Below, one piece after another: positions 1 to 9,170 of a stretch of DNA of 64,000 bases. The notes beneath the pieces are model-generated. The model saw nothing but the letters and a program-made list of their open reading frames with translations, was not told the origin of the DNA and searched no databases. The first letter of the stretch is position 1. Each line of letters begins with the position of its first letter. Position numbers and translations under genes: made by a program. The DNA is from Desulfosudis oleivorans (GTDB lineage: Bacteria > Desulfobacterota > Desulfobacteria > Desulfobacterales > SURF-7): assembly GCA_020723325.1 (NCBI GenBank), contig DYJD01000004.1, positions 186,001 to 250,000 of the forward strand, in the 5' to 3' direction.

Positions 1-1229
1 ATGCCTTCACCCTGATCCGCGATGGTCATGATCCAGCTTTCCCCCTCTATGCGGACATCCACCTGGATCGCTCCGTCCTCGCCGTTGGCTTCGGCGGCAT
101 TCTTGAGGATGTTGCTGAAAGCGCGGGCGAGCAAATCCGCGTCCGCCATGGCCTGGCATGGACCGGCGGGAATGCGGCGCTCGAACCGCAGGGGACAATT
201 AGTATATTGCACTTCGAAGCGTCCCACTATATCCTTCACCAGAGCGTTCAAATCCACCGTGCGGAAAACTGGATTGGCCGGTCGCGCAAAGGCCAGAAAG
301 CCTTCGATCAATGCATTCAAACGCCGGACTTCATCCTCGATGTAGGCCGCCATAAGATCGTCGTCCGGAATCTGCCGGTCTTTTTTCATGATATCCAGGG
401 AGCTTTTGATGATGCTCAAAGGGTTCTTGACTTCATGGGCGATCATCATGGAAAATTTGCCCCGCTCTGCCAAAGTTTTTTGCCGGACCACCTCCTGGTT
501 GACTTTTTTCAAGACATCCCGGTTGCGCTCCAGGGAATCCAGCATGGCGTTCATAGCCAGGGCCAACTGGGCCGTTTCCGGCAGGTTCCCGGGCTTGGCG
601 CGCAAGTCCATATCGCCGCGTTCCACTTGCTGCGCGGTCTCCACCAGGCGGGTAACATCCACTACAATGGAACGGGAAACGAAGAAAAAGACCACGGCTG
701 CAATCAAAGTCAACCCCGCTGAAAACAAAGCGAACTGCTTGGTAATCACCACCAGGAAGCGATCGACGCTGTGCGTGCTGAACTGAATCCGCACCTTGCC
801 GATGCTGTCCACGGCCTCTATTTTCTGCGGACCGAAGGGGGTCGAACGCACGGCGCTGAACAGCAGATTCTCATCATGGGTACGCTTAAAAACAACCGGG
901 GTCTCCACCCAAGAAAGAGGTCCCTGCACCGGCCTTTCCAGATCCACCAATTGATTGTCATGGTTGTCCAGAATCATCACCCGGGCAACGTCTTCCTCGC
1001 CTAGTAGATTCAAGGCCAGACTTTTCAGGCCGGTTTTATCGCCGATCAGGACACCGACTTCGGAATTTAAGGCCAAGTATCGCGCCAGAAAGGAAATGCG
1101 GTCCTTGAAACGGCTGTGCATGAAACGCTTGGTGATGATCATCCCCAGCAAGTCCAGGGTAAAGGCCGTGGCGATGATCAACAGAAAGGCGGAAATCATG
1201 ATGCGGGCATGAATCCCCAAACGCTTCAT
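1..1229 (-). CDS. Sensor histidine kinase, C-terminus beyond the window
   Basis: Membrane sensor kinase that should autophosphorylate on histidine and pass phosphate to a response regulator outside the window. The ORF track lists only fragments because the frame stays open to base 1. Reading the minus strand from ATG 1229 gives MKRLGIHARIM, a first membrane segment (about residues 8-28), a periplasmic sensor of about 130 residues, a second membrane segment (about 164-185), a HAMP-like linker, the H-box AHEVKNPLS with the phospho-accepting His at about residue 265, and the N-box NILKNAAEA of the ATPase domain near the window edge. The start ATG overlaps the stop of the upstream binding-protein gene (ATGA), so the two are translationally coupled. 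The substrate-binding protein probably feeds the sensor; that is inference. The G boxes lie outside. Confidence 0.85.
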   Translation of the reverse strand, partial: MKRLGIHARIMISAFLLIIATAFTLDLLGMIITKRFMHSRFKDRISFLARYLALNSEVGVLIGDKTGLKSLALNLLGEEDVARVMILDNHDNQLVDLERPVQGPLSWVETPVVFKRTHDENLLFSAVRSTPFGPQKIEAVDSIGKVRIQFSTHSVDRFLVVITKQFALFSAGLTLIAAVVFFFVSRSIVVDVTRLVETAQQVERGDMDLRAKPGNLPETAQLALAMNAMLDSLERNRDVLKKVNQEVVRQKTLAERGKFSMMIAHEVKNPLSIIKSSLDIMKKDRQIPDDDLMAAYIEDEVRRLNALIEGFLAFARPANPVFRTVDLNALVKDIVGRFEVQYTNCPLRFERRIPAGPCQAMADADLLARAFSNILKNAAEANGEDGAIQVDVRIEGESWIMTIADQGEG

Positions 1230-2194
1230 GGCTTCGCCTCCCCTGATTCGGGCCGCGTTCGGAGCTTGAGGCCCAGCATCTTCACTACCTGGTGGTTGAT
1301 CTCCAGATTAAAGGCCGGCACCGACAGGGAACAGTCCTTACCGGCCGACAGGTTCAGAACGATCTCGCCGGTCTGTCTTCCGATTTCCCGATAATCCATC
1401 ACCAGTGAAAGGGCCGCACCACTCTCGATAAAAAAGCGATTATAACCGATGCAGCCCACCCGATTGGTAATGGCCTCTTTAATGATGTACTGCACAAGAC
1501 TTTCCTGGCTGACGGTCTGGTCCGGGATAAACCACAGATAATCGATTTTCACCCAGGCCTCCTGCAGCATCTGAGGGATATCCTTTGGTGAAGCGACCCG
1601 GATGGGTATCAAAGTCAAGCCGTTTTTTTCCGCTGCAACCGTAGCGGCTCTGAAAAAAACATCATTGTTGTTTGGATCAAAAAGCAGGCCCACCCTTGCG
1701 CCGTTGGTCATCAGACCGGTTATCAATTCCACTTGTCGCCCGGCCGGAATCCGCAGGGAGACACCCCAGAGTAGTTCTTCTTCCGGCAGAATCTCCTCAG
1801 GGTTGAGGAGCATGGTATAAATGCGACGACGCGTCATGGACCTCAATTCCTGCCGGGCGAAACGGGTCGCTTCAGGTCCCACTGTGACCGCCATGGAAAA
1901 CTTGCTCTCGCTGATCTCATTGACCAGCAGAGCCGCACTTTTACCCTGATAATCCTCCAGAAAAAAAATCCGTGCCTCCACTTTGACGTCTTGAGTCAAA
2001 GTGGATTTTATCCCTTCCACCGCCTCCAGATAAGGCCGAATATTGCGGGACACGATTACAGCCACACCGGTCGTTTCCGCCGCCATTCCCGGAACGGCAG
2101 CAACAATCAAAAAAGCCAGGAGCGGCATCAGCCTCAAAAAGCGCCCTAGGTTTTGCAGCATGCGTCGCTCAAGATTATGGCGCATGGATACCAT
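1226..2194 (-). CDS. Periplasmic ABC-type substrate-binding protein (PF04392-like)
   Basis: 322 residues with an N-terminal signal peptide (hydrophobic run LLAFLIVAAVPG followed by MAAE, cleavage after AxA). The body (VGPEATRFARQEL, GARVGLLFDPNN, IPDQTVSQESLVQYI, IGYNRFFIESGAALS, IGRQTGEIVLNL) follows the ABC substrate-binding family typified by TrpX-like proteins, which are periplasmic and often lack a recognisable transporter partner. No permease or ATPase gene lies next to it. Instead it is coupled by a 4-base ATGA overlap to a histidine kinase, which suggests it acts as the ligand-binding subunit of a sensory system rather than in uptake. Ligand cannot be told from sequence. A more internal start is possible (several Met in the first 13 residues). 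Confidence 0.8.
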   Translation of the reverse strand: MVSMRHNLERRMLQNLGRFLRLMPLLAFLIVAAVPGMAAETTGVAVIVSRNIRPYLEAVEGIKSTLTQDVKVEARIFFLEDYQGKSAALLVNEISESKFSMAVTVGPEATRFARQELRSMTRRRIYTMLLNPEEILPEEELLWGVSLRIPAGRQVELITGLMTNGARVGLLFDPNNNDVFFRAATVAAEKNGLTLIPIRVASPKDIPQMLQEAWVKIDYLWFIPDQTVSQESLVQYIIKEAITNRVGCIGYNRFFIESGAALSLVMDYREIGRQTGEIVLNLSAGKDCSLSVPAFNLEINHQVVKMLGLKLRTRPESGEAKP

Positions 2195-2272
2195 CTGTAT
2201 CTCTTGATCCTCATGGCGTTAGGGTCTCTTCAACAACTTCCGGCTTTGTTCATTGTTTCGGATAGTCTGGAA

Positions 2273-2431
2273 AATTCGAATATCGAAATACGAAACAATT
2301 TCGAATTACCAAAATTCAAATATAAAAGCATTGGCAAACAATTCGGCCATGGAGGCGCTGCTTTTTGTTTTGGTTATTTGGTTATTGAAATTTTGAATTT
2401 GTTTCGAATTTCGGATTTCGATATTCGAGTT
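2273..2431. repeat. Repeat family A, full copy 1 (AT-rich imperfect hairpin)
   Basis: About 160 bp with terminal inverted repeats TCGAATATCGAAATACGAAA / reverse complement near 2400-2430, and a centre containing TTTTTGTTTTGGTTATTTGGT. The same element recurs at 34749-34902 (inverted) and 50043-50199, with partial copies at 10220, 10759 and 14575. It fills the gap between gspD and the binding-protein gene. No coding sequence fits; the small ORF across it is a by-product. Confidence 0.85.
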
Positions 2432-2465
2432 TAATTATTTGTGGCCCAAACAATGATCAAGGCCA

Positions 2466-4763
2466 TCACTGTTTATTGTTTCTGTTTTTTAAAGCCCCAC
2501 CGGCCTTTTCCTGGAATTCATGGGTTATGGCGTCAATCTCATCCAAATTAGCGATGACCCGGGGGGTGATGAAGGCGATGAGCTCGGTCTTGTCGTCACT
2601 GTTGACTTCTTTACCAAAAAGAAAGCCAAAATAAGGCAGACGGCTAAGAAACGGCACGCCGGAAGTGCTCTCGCTCTTGGTTTGTTTGATCAGGCCGGCG
2701 ATGACGATGGTCTGGTCGTTTCCCACGGTCAGATTGGTCTTGACATTACGTTTACTGAAGGAAGGATACTCCTTGCCGCTCACCAGGACGGTGCCGGCCG
2801 GCTCGCTCACCTCCTGGGAAATATCCATGTTGACCAGTCCGCCTTCATTGATGTGCGGCGTGACGGTCAGAATGATGCCTGTATTGCGGAATTGGACATT
2901 GGTGGTGATCACGCGATCAGTGCCTGAACCGGAAGTATACTCTGAACTGGCCAAAGGAATTTCCTTGCTGATATTGATGGTTGCCTCCTTATTGTCCGCG
3001 GCCAAAATGGACGGGGAGGCGAGAATGTTCGCAGTGCCGTTCTGGGCCGAGGTTGCCAGCTTTGAGGTATAAAAATTGGTTTTATTGATACTATAAGTCA
3101 GGCCGCTGGCCCCCAATGTTCCGCTTAAAATGCTGTCGCCCACCGCTCCTTTGGAATTATCCTTGGTATAGGTCCATTCCATTCCAAGATCCAATTTGTC
3201 GTTTAGGCTGATTTCGGCAATGACGGCTTCAATAAGTACCTGGCGCGGCAGAATGTCCACCTGCTTTAAAATATCTATAATGGTTTGATAATCCTGGGGA
3301 ATGGCTTGAATGACAATGGCATTGCGGGTTTCGTCGGCAACCAGCCGGATCTCACCCCGCAAGGTGCCGCCGCCTGCGGAACCGCTGGTCAACTGCTTGC
3401 CCTGAATCGCCCTTGTTTCCGGCACGACTGTTTTGGAAACAAAAGGCATCGTCGGGGCTGAATCGGCTTTTTCTTTGGTTTTATCTTTTTTCTGATCTAC
3501 TAGCTGGGATTGGGATGCTACGGATGTGCTTCCGAAAATGGAGTTCAATAAGGATGTAAGTTCATCCGCCTTGCCGTTTTTAACAGCATAGACATAAATG
3601 CGCGGCTCCATGGACTCACCGGCGGTATCGAATTTCTTTATGAAGCCTTCAACCTCCTGGAAGATCCGTTCGCTCTTGCTGATCACTAGCAGGGCATTCA
3701 GACGGGTGATGGGAATTAATTTAAATTCAGCCGCGCCCTTGTAGGCCGACAATATATCCGCAATCAACTTGTTGATTTCATCGGCATTGGCATATTTCAA
3801 CATGAAAAAGCGATGTTGAACCTGATCAAACATGTCGATGTCAAAAACTTTCACCAGGGACAGGACTTTCAGAATCACTGCGCTTTTATCCATCACCAGC
3901 AAGGTGTTGGACTCCCCTTGAGCCAGAATCGTCCCGGTGCTGGAAATAAACGGAGTCAGAAGTTTGGTCATTTCCTGGGAGGAAATATATTTGAGGGGAA
4001 TGATCTGAATCACAATCCGTTCATTGGGAGGAAGCTCCGATATATCCTGACCCAAATTGGTGCTGAGGGATAGACGGGAAACATCCTTCATAAGCACAAT
4101 ATTGTAAATCGCCCCCTCCTTGACGGCTGCAAGTCCATTGGCTTCCAAAATCTGATGAAAAATCGGGAAAATATCTTTTTGCTGCAACTGTCCGGCGGTC
4201 TGGATGGTTACCTTGCCCTTGATTCCGGGATCAACGATGTAATTGATCTTCAAAACATCGGCAAAAGTCCGGATCACCTCGTAAAGATCCGCATCATCAA
4301 AATTGAAAACCACTCCGCTGTCCCCACCGGCGGCCAGTTTTTCCGGGCCGGCTGGGGGATCATTGGGCATCTCCCTCGGCGGGTCGGCGATTTTCGGGCG
4401 AACTACCTCTACTTCCACCGGCGCGGCATGAACGGCGACAGTTTCCGAATCCTTCACAGCCTCTTTGACCGGAGGTGCAGGCACATCTTGGGGCCCTATA
4501 TCCACTTGCGGTGGCGGACCAATTTTAAGTTTGGTCACGCCAAAAGGGGTCGACCTGATTTCATAGGTTCCATTTTCATCGGTGACCAACTTTCTTCCGG
4601 CTGTTAATTGGCCTGGAACGGCCGGCTCTGTTGATGTCTTTTGGGTTTCCGCAACCGCCACATTCGGCTGAACTTCTTTTGCAGCACATCCGGAACACCC
4701 CCAAAGCAGAAAAACCGTCTGAAGCGCTCCGATGATCGGCAGATACATTATTTTGCTCCTCAT
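2466..4763 (-). CDS. gspD: Type II secretion secretin GspD
   Basis: Outer-membrane secretin forming the exit channel of the type II secretion system. 765 residues. The N-terminus has a hydrophobic leader ending LLWGCSGCAA, which could be a lipobox or an ordinary signal. Next comes a Pro-rich linker containing YEIRSTPFG, then N0 domain (FNFDDADLYEVIRTFADVL), repeated N1-N3 modules (VFDIDMFDQVQHRFFMLKYA, FKLIPITRLNALLVISKS), a Ser/Lys-rich insert, and the C-terminal secretin core (VADETRNAIVIQAIPQDYQTI, LLSRLPYFGFLFGKE, ELIAFITPRVI). Length is typical of GspD. It is the last gene of the gsp operon, 8 bp after gspC. The YEI-STPFG motif is shared with the C-terminus of GspC. Confidence 0.95.
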   Translation of the reverse strand: MRSKIMYLPIIGALQTVFLLWGCSGCAAKEVQPNVAVAETQKTSTEPAVPGQLTAGRKLVTDENGTYEIRSTPFGVTKLKIGPPPQVDIGPQDVPAPPVKEAVKDSETVAVHAAPVEVEVVRPKIADPPREMPNDPPAGPEKLAAGGDSGVVFNFDDADLYEVIRTFADVLKINYIVDPGIKGKVTIQTAGQLQQKDIFPIFHQILEANGLAAVKEGAIYNIVLMKDVSRLSLSTNLGQDISELPPNERIVIQIIPLKYISSQEMTKLLTPFISSTGTILAQGESNTLLVMDKSAVILKVLSLVKVFDIDMFDQVQHRFFMLKYANADEINKLIADILSAYKGAAEFKLIPITRLNALLVISKSERIFQEVEGFIKKFDTAGESMEPRIYVYAVKNGKADELTSLLNSIFGSTSVASQSQLVDQKKDKTKEKADSAPTMPFVSKTVVPETRAIQGKQLTSGSAGGGTLRGEIRLVADETRNAIVIQAIPQDYQTIIDILKQVDILPRQVLIEAVIAEISLNDKLDLGMEWTYTKDNSKGAVGDSILSGTLGASGLTYSINKTNFYTSKLATSAQNGTANILASPSILAADNKEATINISKEIPLASSEYTSGSGTDRVITTNVQFRNTGIILTVTPHINEGGLVNMDISQEVSEPAGTVLVSGKEYPSFSKRNVKTNLTVGNDQTIVIAGLIKQTKSESTSGVPFLSRLPYFGFLFGKEVNSDDKTELIAFITPRVIANLDEIDAITHEFQEKAGGALKNRNNKQ

Positions 4764-4771
4764 AAACTCCC

Positions 4772-5452
4772 TTACTGTTTCTTTTTCTTAACGGGGCCAA
4801 AAGGGGTGCTGATGATTTCGTAATCCGCGTCAGCCACAGGGTCGGGCGAGGCCACCTTAGGTTTATCCGGCTGTTTTTCCGGTGTGGTTACCACCACTGT
4901 CGGTTTGGCGGCACCGCCATCGACGCCTACCGTTTCCCGTGTTTTATTGTTTTTCGAATCATACAGAAGAATATCGATTTTTTGACCGCCATCCACCAAT
5001 CGCACGCGATCCTTTAAAATCTCCAACACGCGCAGATTGCCGATGGTATCCCCCGCCCGGATCCACATGGTCGGTTTTTCACCGGTCTTTTGTAATGGAT
5101 TGCTGATCAAGGCCGAACGATGTCCGCCGGCAACCATCACGCCGTAAAGAATCAACTGTCTTCCTGATATGTTGACCTGTTTTACTTCCGCCTCGGTGGA
5201 CTTTTCCAGCGTGGTTGCAGGCGGCTTTCGGTTCGGGGAAAAAAGGTTGCGCTCGACCACGGCGCCATAGGTCGATGCCGGAGCCGTGCGCCCTGCTAAA
5301 GGCCGTGGAAGAGGCGCCATTTGCTCTTTGGTGGAGGCTTCAGTCTGCTCCAACTGTTTTCCACCACCGGTCCAGACTTCATAGGCGTTACTCCCGCAAA
5401 ATATGAATCCGATAACAAGTACGGCATTCAGCAACCAGACTTTTGAGATCAT
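4772..5452 (-). CDS. gspC: Type II secretion inner-membrane protein GspC
   Basis: 226 residues. One N-terminal membrane segment (VWLLNAVLVIGFIFCG), then the homology-region domain seen in GspC: ERNLFSPNRKP followed by LYGVMVAGGHRSALISN and a beta-rich RAGDTIGNLRVLEIL stretch. GspC links the inner-membrane platform to GspD in the periplasm. There is no PDZ domain; instead a Lys/Pro-rich tail ends in YEIISTPFGPVKKKKQ, which repeats a motif found in the N-terminal linker of GspD. The start ATG overlaps the stop of gspM by 4 bases. The tail may mark an interaction or a duplicated segment; that is inference. Confidence 0.85.
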   Translation of the reverse strand: MISKVWLLNAVLVIGFIFCGSNAYEVWTGGGKQLEQTEASTKEQMAPLPRPLAGRTAPASTYGAVVERNLFSPNRKPPATTLEKSTEAEVKQVNISGRQLILYGVMVAGGHRSALISNPLQKTGEKPTMWIRAGDTIGNLRVLEILKDRVRLVDGGQKIDILLYDSKNNKTRETVGVDGGAAKPTVVVTTPEKQPDKPKVASPDPVADADYEIISTPFGPVKKKKQ

Positions 5453-6015
5453 TTGTCGCCCGCTTTCTTCTCCATAAATCCCTCCACGGTCAGGGTGGCC
5501 TGGATCTTTTCCCCGGCCTTGCGATTCACCACCTGGCAGCGCAAAAAAACAATCCGAAGCATTTTAGAAGAAGATTCGATATTATAAAGGATTTCGTTTA
5601 ACTGCTCAACCGTGGCCTGCAATACAAATTGAACCGGAATACTGACGATAAAGGGCGGGGTGAACTCTCCGGCCTTTAATACTTGCAGACTGCTGATCTC
5701 CACATTGTTTTTTCTGGTAATGGTATTCAGTGTATTTTGAATATCAACAGCCGCCAAGGCTTCGGTCTCGCCTGTCAAAAAGCGTGATTTTTCGCGCTCT
5801 AAAATACGGCTCAAGGCCAGCAAGCGTTCATCCAGTTGATTGCGGGTATTGAGTCGCTGCCTGTATTTTGCCAGCACCCGCTTTTTCAAATCAATCTCAT
5901 CCTTGCCGGTGCCGAAATCCGGCATTGCCGGGCCGAACCGATAGATTCCGCCCAAAACCAACAGCAATACCCCGATTCCGAGGATTACCTTTCTTTCCCG
6001 ATTCAGTTCGATCAT
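5449..6015 (-). CDS. gspM: Type II secretion GspM/PilO-like protein
   Basis: 188 residues: a short cytoplasmic N-terminus, one membrane segment (VILGIGVLLLVLGGIYRF), a coiled-coil region (about 40-85), and a ferredoxin-like periplasmic domain (VSIPVQFVLQATVEQLNEILYNIES) of the GspM/PilO type. It would pair with GspL to form the inner-membrane assembly platform. It lies between gspL (13 bp gap) and gspC (ATGA overlap), the usual place. Sequence similarity in this family is low, so the call rests on architecture and position. Confidence 0.8.
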   Translation of the reverse strand: MIELNRERKVILGIGVLLLVLGGIYRFGPAMPDFGTGKDEIDLKKRVLAKYRQRLNTRNQLDERLLALSRILEREKSRFLTGETEALAAVDIQNTLNTITRKNNVEISSLQVLKAGEFTPPFIVSIPVQFVLQATVEQLNEILYNIESSSKMLRIVFLRCQVVNRKAGEKIQATLTVEGFMEKKAGDK

Positions 6016-6028
6016 GAATGCTGGTTCC

Positions 6029-7441
6029 CTATTCCAATTTCATTCCAATCCGAAACTCCTCCCGGCCCTCTTTGTCCCGCGTAATCGGCGAAAGAAAGAC
6101 CACCTCCTTAAAAAAGGGGGACTCCTCTATCAACGGAATCAGATCCGCTGCTGATGAAGCTACACCATTGATTTGGAGTTCCCGCTTATTTTGGACAAAA
6201 TCATAAGTCCAGGCAGTGTCCGGTATACGCTGGCTCAATTCACGTAAAATCTCCAATACCGACGGATATTCGTGGTAAGTATGGTTGAGTAGCTCCAAAC
6301 ATGCCTCGATCTTATGTGAATCCGCTTGGATTCGATCAAGGGTTTTTATTTCCGATTGCAGGCGAGTAATTTCATCATTTAGTTGGTTAAGAACAATTCG
6401 CTGCTGTATCACCTTGCCGCCGCCCCAAAGAAGCAGGGACAACAACAGCAAACCCGCTAAAACAAATAACATATAATATTGTATCCGGCTAGGTTTTTTG
6501 CGCAATCTTTCCGGTAACAGATTGAGCTGCATGGGAACCTTTTGCAGTCCTTTAAGGGCCAGCCCCATGGCAGGCAGGAAAACAGGGGATTGAATTTCGC
6601 TCCCCGTTGCATCCGGCCTGCAAAAAGCCAAATCAGCATCCTTCTTCAATAGCTCCGCAATTGCATCTACCTTCCCATAATAATAAACCGGCATGGGCTC
6701 GCTTTCGGCTGATAAATATTCCTTGACCGGTCGGAATTCACGCTCCCAAAAGGAATCCAGACTCTCCCCGGCAGACGGATTGTGAATCAACCTGGATAAT
6801 TGCAAAAGCCCGTTGCGGATACAATTGATTTCAACCCCGTTTTCTCCTTGATAGGCCAACAGAAAGGCGCTGCCGCTGAGGTCGGCGGCCTGATTGGTAA
6901 GGGCCGTGGAGCTGATTTCCAGCCCGGAGAATCCCCACTCCATCTGATTGATCAATTCCAGGTAGGGTGCCAAATCCTTTTTTTTAATCGCCGCCAATAA
7001 AACCGTTATGCGGCTGTTTTGCTTATCCTCGGCAATGACCTGACAATCAAAAACCGCTTCTTCCGGGGGAAAGGGTAAATATTTTTCCAATTCATAGGCC
7101 ACGGTCACGCGCAAATTTTCTTTTATTGCCAGCGGAAACTCGACTTCCCGCATCAACACCAGTTCCCGTGGGATGCCCATGAAAATATCCGGTGAAGCGA
7201 TTCGATGGGTCTTGATGAATTCCTTGATATAACCAGCGGCCAGTGCAGGACGCTCCTTAAGGTAGAAGTCTTTCCCCAAAGCATGGACAGCCCGGCCGCC
7301 CACCATGATCTTTTTAAAATTCTTCTTTAAATAAACAAGAACAAGGGACTCCTTTTGAATATCTATGCCGATGGAATTTTGCCAAAACAATCGATAACCC
7401 TCCACTGCCGGTCTCCTTAACCTTTTATCACGCTCCGTCAC
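6029..7441 (-). CDS. gspL: Type II secretion GspL (PilM-PilN-like fusion)
   Basis: 470 residues. The N-terminal 330 residues form an actin-like cytoplasmic domain as in PilM/GspL (SIGIDIQKESLVLVYLKKN, FMGIPRELVLMREVEFPL, LEKYLPFPPEEAVFDCQV). A single membrane segment follows (YYMLFVLAGLLLLSLLLWGGG), then a coiled coil and a small periplasmic domain (LEILRELSQRIPDTAWTYDF) as in PilN. GspL recruits the ATPase GspE to the membrane platform. The ATG overlaps the stop of gspK (ATGA). A longer-than-usual charged start (MTERDKRLRRP) may be real, since no better start is near. Confidence 0.88.
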   Translation of the reverse strand: MTERDKRLRRPAVEGYRLFWQNSIGIDIQKESLVLVYLKKNFKKIMVGGRAVHALGKDFYLKERPALAAGYIKEFIKTHRIASPDIFMGIPRELVLMREVEFPLAIKENLRVTVAYELEKYLPFPPEEAVFDCQVIAEDKQNSRITVLLAAIKKKDLAPYLELINQMEWGFSGLEISSTALTNQAADLSGSAFLLAYQGENGVEINCIRNGLLQLSRLIHNPSAGESLDSFWEREFRPVKEYLSAESEPMPVYYYGKVDAIAELLKKDADLAFCRPDATGSEIQSPVFLPAMGLALKGLQKVPMQLNLLPERLRKKPSRIQYYMLFVLAGLLLLSLLLWGGGKVIQQRIVLNQLNDEITRLQSEIKTLDRIQADSHKIEACLELLNHTYHEYPSVLEILRELSQRIPDTAWTYDFVQNKRELQINGVASSAADLIPLIEESPFFKEVVFLSPITRDKEGREEFRIGMKLE

Positions 7442-8454
7442 CCTTCACTTCGTCGAATCACCTGGTATCCCAGTGGTGATTTATTGTCAATTTTAATAGT
7501 GACCTGAATTTCAGGACCGGCAAGGGCTTCGTTGACACCACCCCGGGCGCGGATAGTGTAATAAGGGCAATTCACAAAAGCAATATAGCTCTGAACAGCA
7601 ACATATGCGTCCGCGCCGACCAATCCCATCAGATCCGCAAAAGAACTTATGTCCTTTTCCAGCCGATAGCTCAGGATCTTTTGCGCCGCTTCTTCCGTCA
7701 GGCCGGGCAGGGACATCAGCATGCGCCGGGATGCCGCGTTGATGTTGATTTTATTGAAATCAAATTTCTGTTGCGGTATCGGTGGGTCCTGAAAACCGTC
7801 GATATTCTCTTCTTGGCGGGGAGGGGGCTTTTTCCCGAACACGGTGAACAGGTCCTTTAGGCCGCTATGAAAAAGTGCCGGCGTTACACCCCTTACCAGC
7901 AGTAATTCCTCCACTGCCTCATAATTCCCGTTCTTGCAGGCATAAGGTTTGGGCAAGGTTTGATAGTATTCATTTTCAGCGCCGCTTACCCGATGCAGAT
8001 CATCTTTGTCGCGCCAATCCAATATGGAATCCGATATTATGTCCTTGGTCTTATCATCAAGATTAAAAGAGTTCAGCGCCAACCGCAACGTTTTTTCATC
8101 TGCATAATTCAAATTGATCTTGCCGCTCTCATTGTCTATTCGCACCCGGTATTGCCCGCCGGCAAAAGGAATCGGCGGCATGTCCAAATTGATTCGCCAA
8201 GGCGGTTCCTCCTCCGCAGGCGCCATGGAAGGCGTTGGCAAGGGTTTCTCCATTTTCAGCAGTTCCATAATCGCTCTTGCCGTACCGGCTTCCGCCAGAT
8301 AAAAAGCCTGGGCATCCTCCTTTAAATTGGCGGTAGTATTGACTTCGACCCGCATGCTGTGGCAAAATTCGGCTGCAATTATCGATAGAAAAGTCAGCAC
8401 CCACAACATCAGTAGGAGTGCAATCCCGGTATCATCGTAAAGGGCTTTTCTCAT
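7438..8454 (-). CDS. gspK: Type II secretion minor pseudopilin GspK
   Basis: 338 residues. An N-terminal hydrophobic pseudopilin helix (GIALLLMLWVLTFLSIIAAEFCHSM) is followed by the large globular domain typical of GspK, with FNLDDKTKDIISDSILDWRDKD and NININAASRRMLMSLPGLTEEAAQKILSYR (helix-hairpin-helix-like GspK signature). GspK caps the pseudopilus tip together with GspI and GspJ. It sits 17 bp after gspJ and overlaps gspL by 4 bases. As usual in GspK, the residue at position +5 after the processing site is not clearly Glu. Confidence 0.92.
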   Translation of the reverse strand: MRKALYDDTGIALLLMLWVLTFLSIIAAEFCHSMRVEVNTTANLKEDAQAFYLAEAGTARAIMELLKMEKPLPTPSMAPAEEEPPWRINLDMPPIPFAGGQYRVRIDNESGKINLNYADEKTLRLALNSFNLDDKTKDIISDSILDWRDKDDLHRVSGAENEYYQTLPKPYACKNGNYEAVEELLLVRGVTPALFHSGLKDLFTVFGKKPPPRQEENIDGFQDPPIPQQKFDFNKININAASRRMLMSLPGLTEEAAQKILSYRLEKDISSFADLMGLVGADAYVAVQSYIAFVNCPYYTIRARGGVNEALAGPEIQVTIKIDNKSPLGYQVIRRSEG

Positions 8455-8471
8455 TAACTCAATAGGATTGA

Positions 8472-9170
8472 TCAGCTTTTTTGTTTCTCCTCCCGTGAAT
8501 CCAATCGTATAATGGCAGAAAGGGGCGGCGTTTGGCGCACGGGTACAAGCGTAATCCGCACCGCCCGGGGGAATAGATCGTCTTCATCGGGATTCCAGGT
8601 GTCCTGCCAAACAAATTTATCTTCGGAATAACTCTTCAAATAGGCGAATTCAATTCGATCCGCCTTGGGAATGAGTACAAAAAAATCAGTAGGTTCTTTT
8701 TTCAGCGGTATGCCGGGATTATTTCCCACAGAAAAATCCGCCGGATTTATGAATGTCATGGGTCTCTCGGAAAACATCAACTGCTTCTGTCGGCCTTCCA
8801 TGGAGTCGACGGATGAAGATTTGATTTGATACTCGACAAACACATTTCCATAATCGTTATCCGGTATTAAATGCACCTGGGAAACAAACGCCATGGTGTC
8901 TGCATCTCCACGCAGACCATAAATCCGATCGCTTAAGGCAATATTTTTCTGCACCCAGATGGAGGCGATCTGCCTCCTCAGCAGGTTCAAGACGATGCGA
9001 TACTGCTGTCTGACTTCCAGATCCTGCTCGCCTTTTTCCCAGGCTCTGATTCCGAGGCGGAATCCGCTGAATACAATCACAACAATGACGGATAAAATCG
9101 TCAAAGAGATTAGCAATTCGAGCAGCGTAAAGCCGTCCTGGCGCCCTTCTTTAAAAACTTTTGTTTTCAA
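8472..9170 (-). CDS. gspJ: Type II secretion minor pseudopilin GspJ
   Basis: 232 residues. Prepilin leader MKTKVFKEGRQDG followed by FTLLELLISLTILSVIVVIVF: cleavage after Gly, with Glu at +5 of the mature protein. The rest is a beta-rich domain with QQYRIVLNLLRRQIASIW and RAVRITLVPV, consistent with GspJ (PulJ/XcpW) size. It overlaps gspI by 4 bases and precedes gspK, matching the I-J-K tip complex order. Confidence 0.92.
   Translation of the reverse strand: MKTKVFKEGRQDGFTLLELLISLTILSVIVVIVFSGFRLGIRAWEKGEQDLEVRQQYRIVLNLLRRQIASIWVQKNIALSDRIYGLRGDADTMAFVSQVHLIPDNDYGNVFVEYQIKSSSVDSMEGRQKQLMFSERPMTFINPADFSVGNNPGIPLKKEPTDFFVLIPKADRIEFAYLKSYSEDKFVWQDTWNPDEDDLFPRAVRITLVPVRQTPPLSAIIRLDSREEKQKS

Noticed and set aside
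2153-2434. 93-residue plus-strand ORF
   Set aside because: Mostly translation of a family A repeat.
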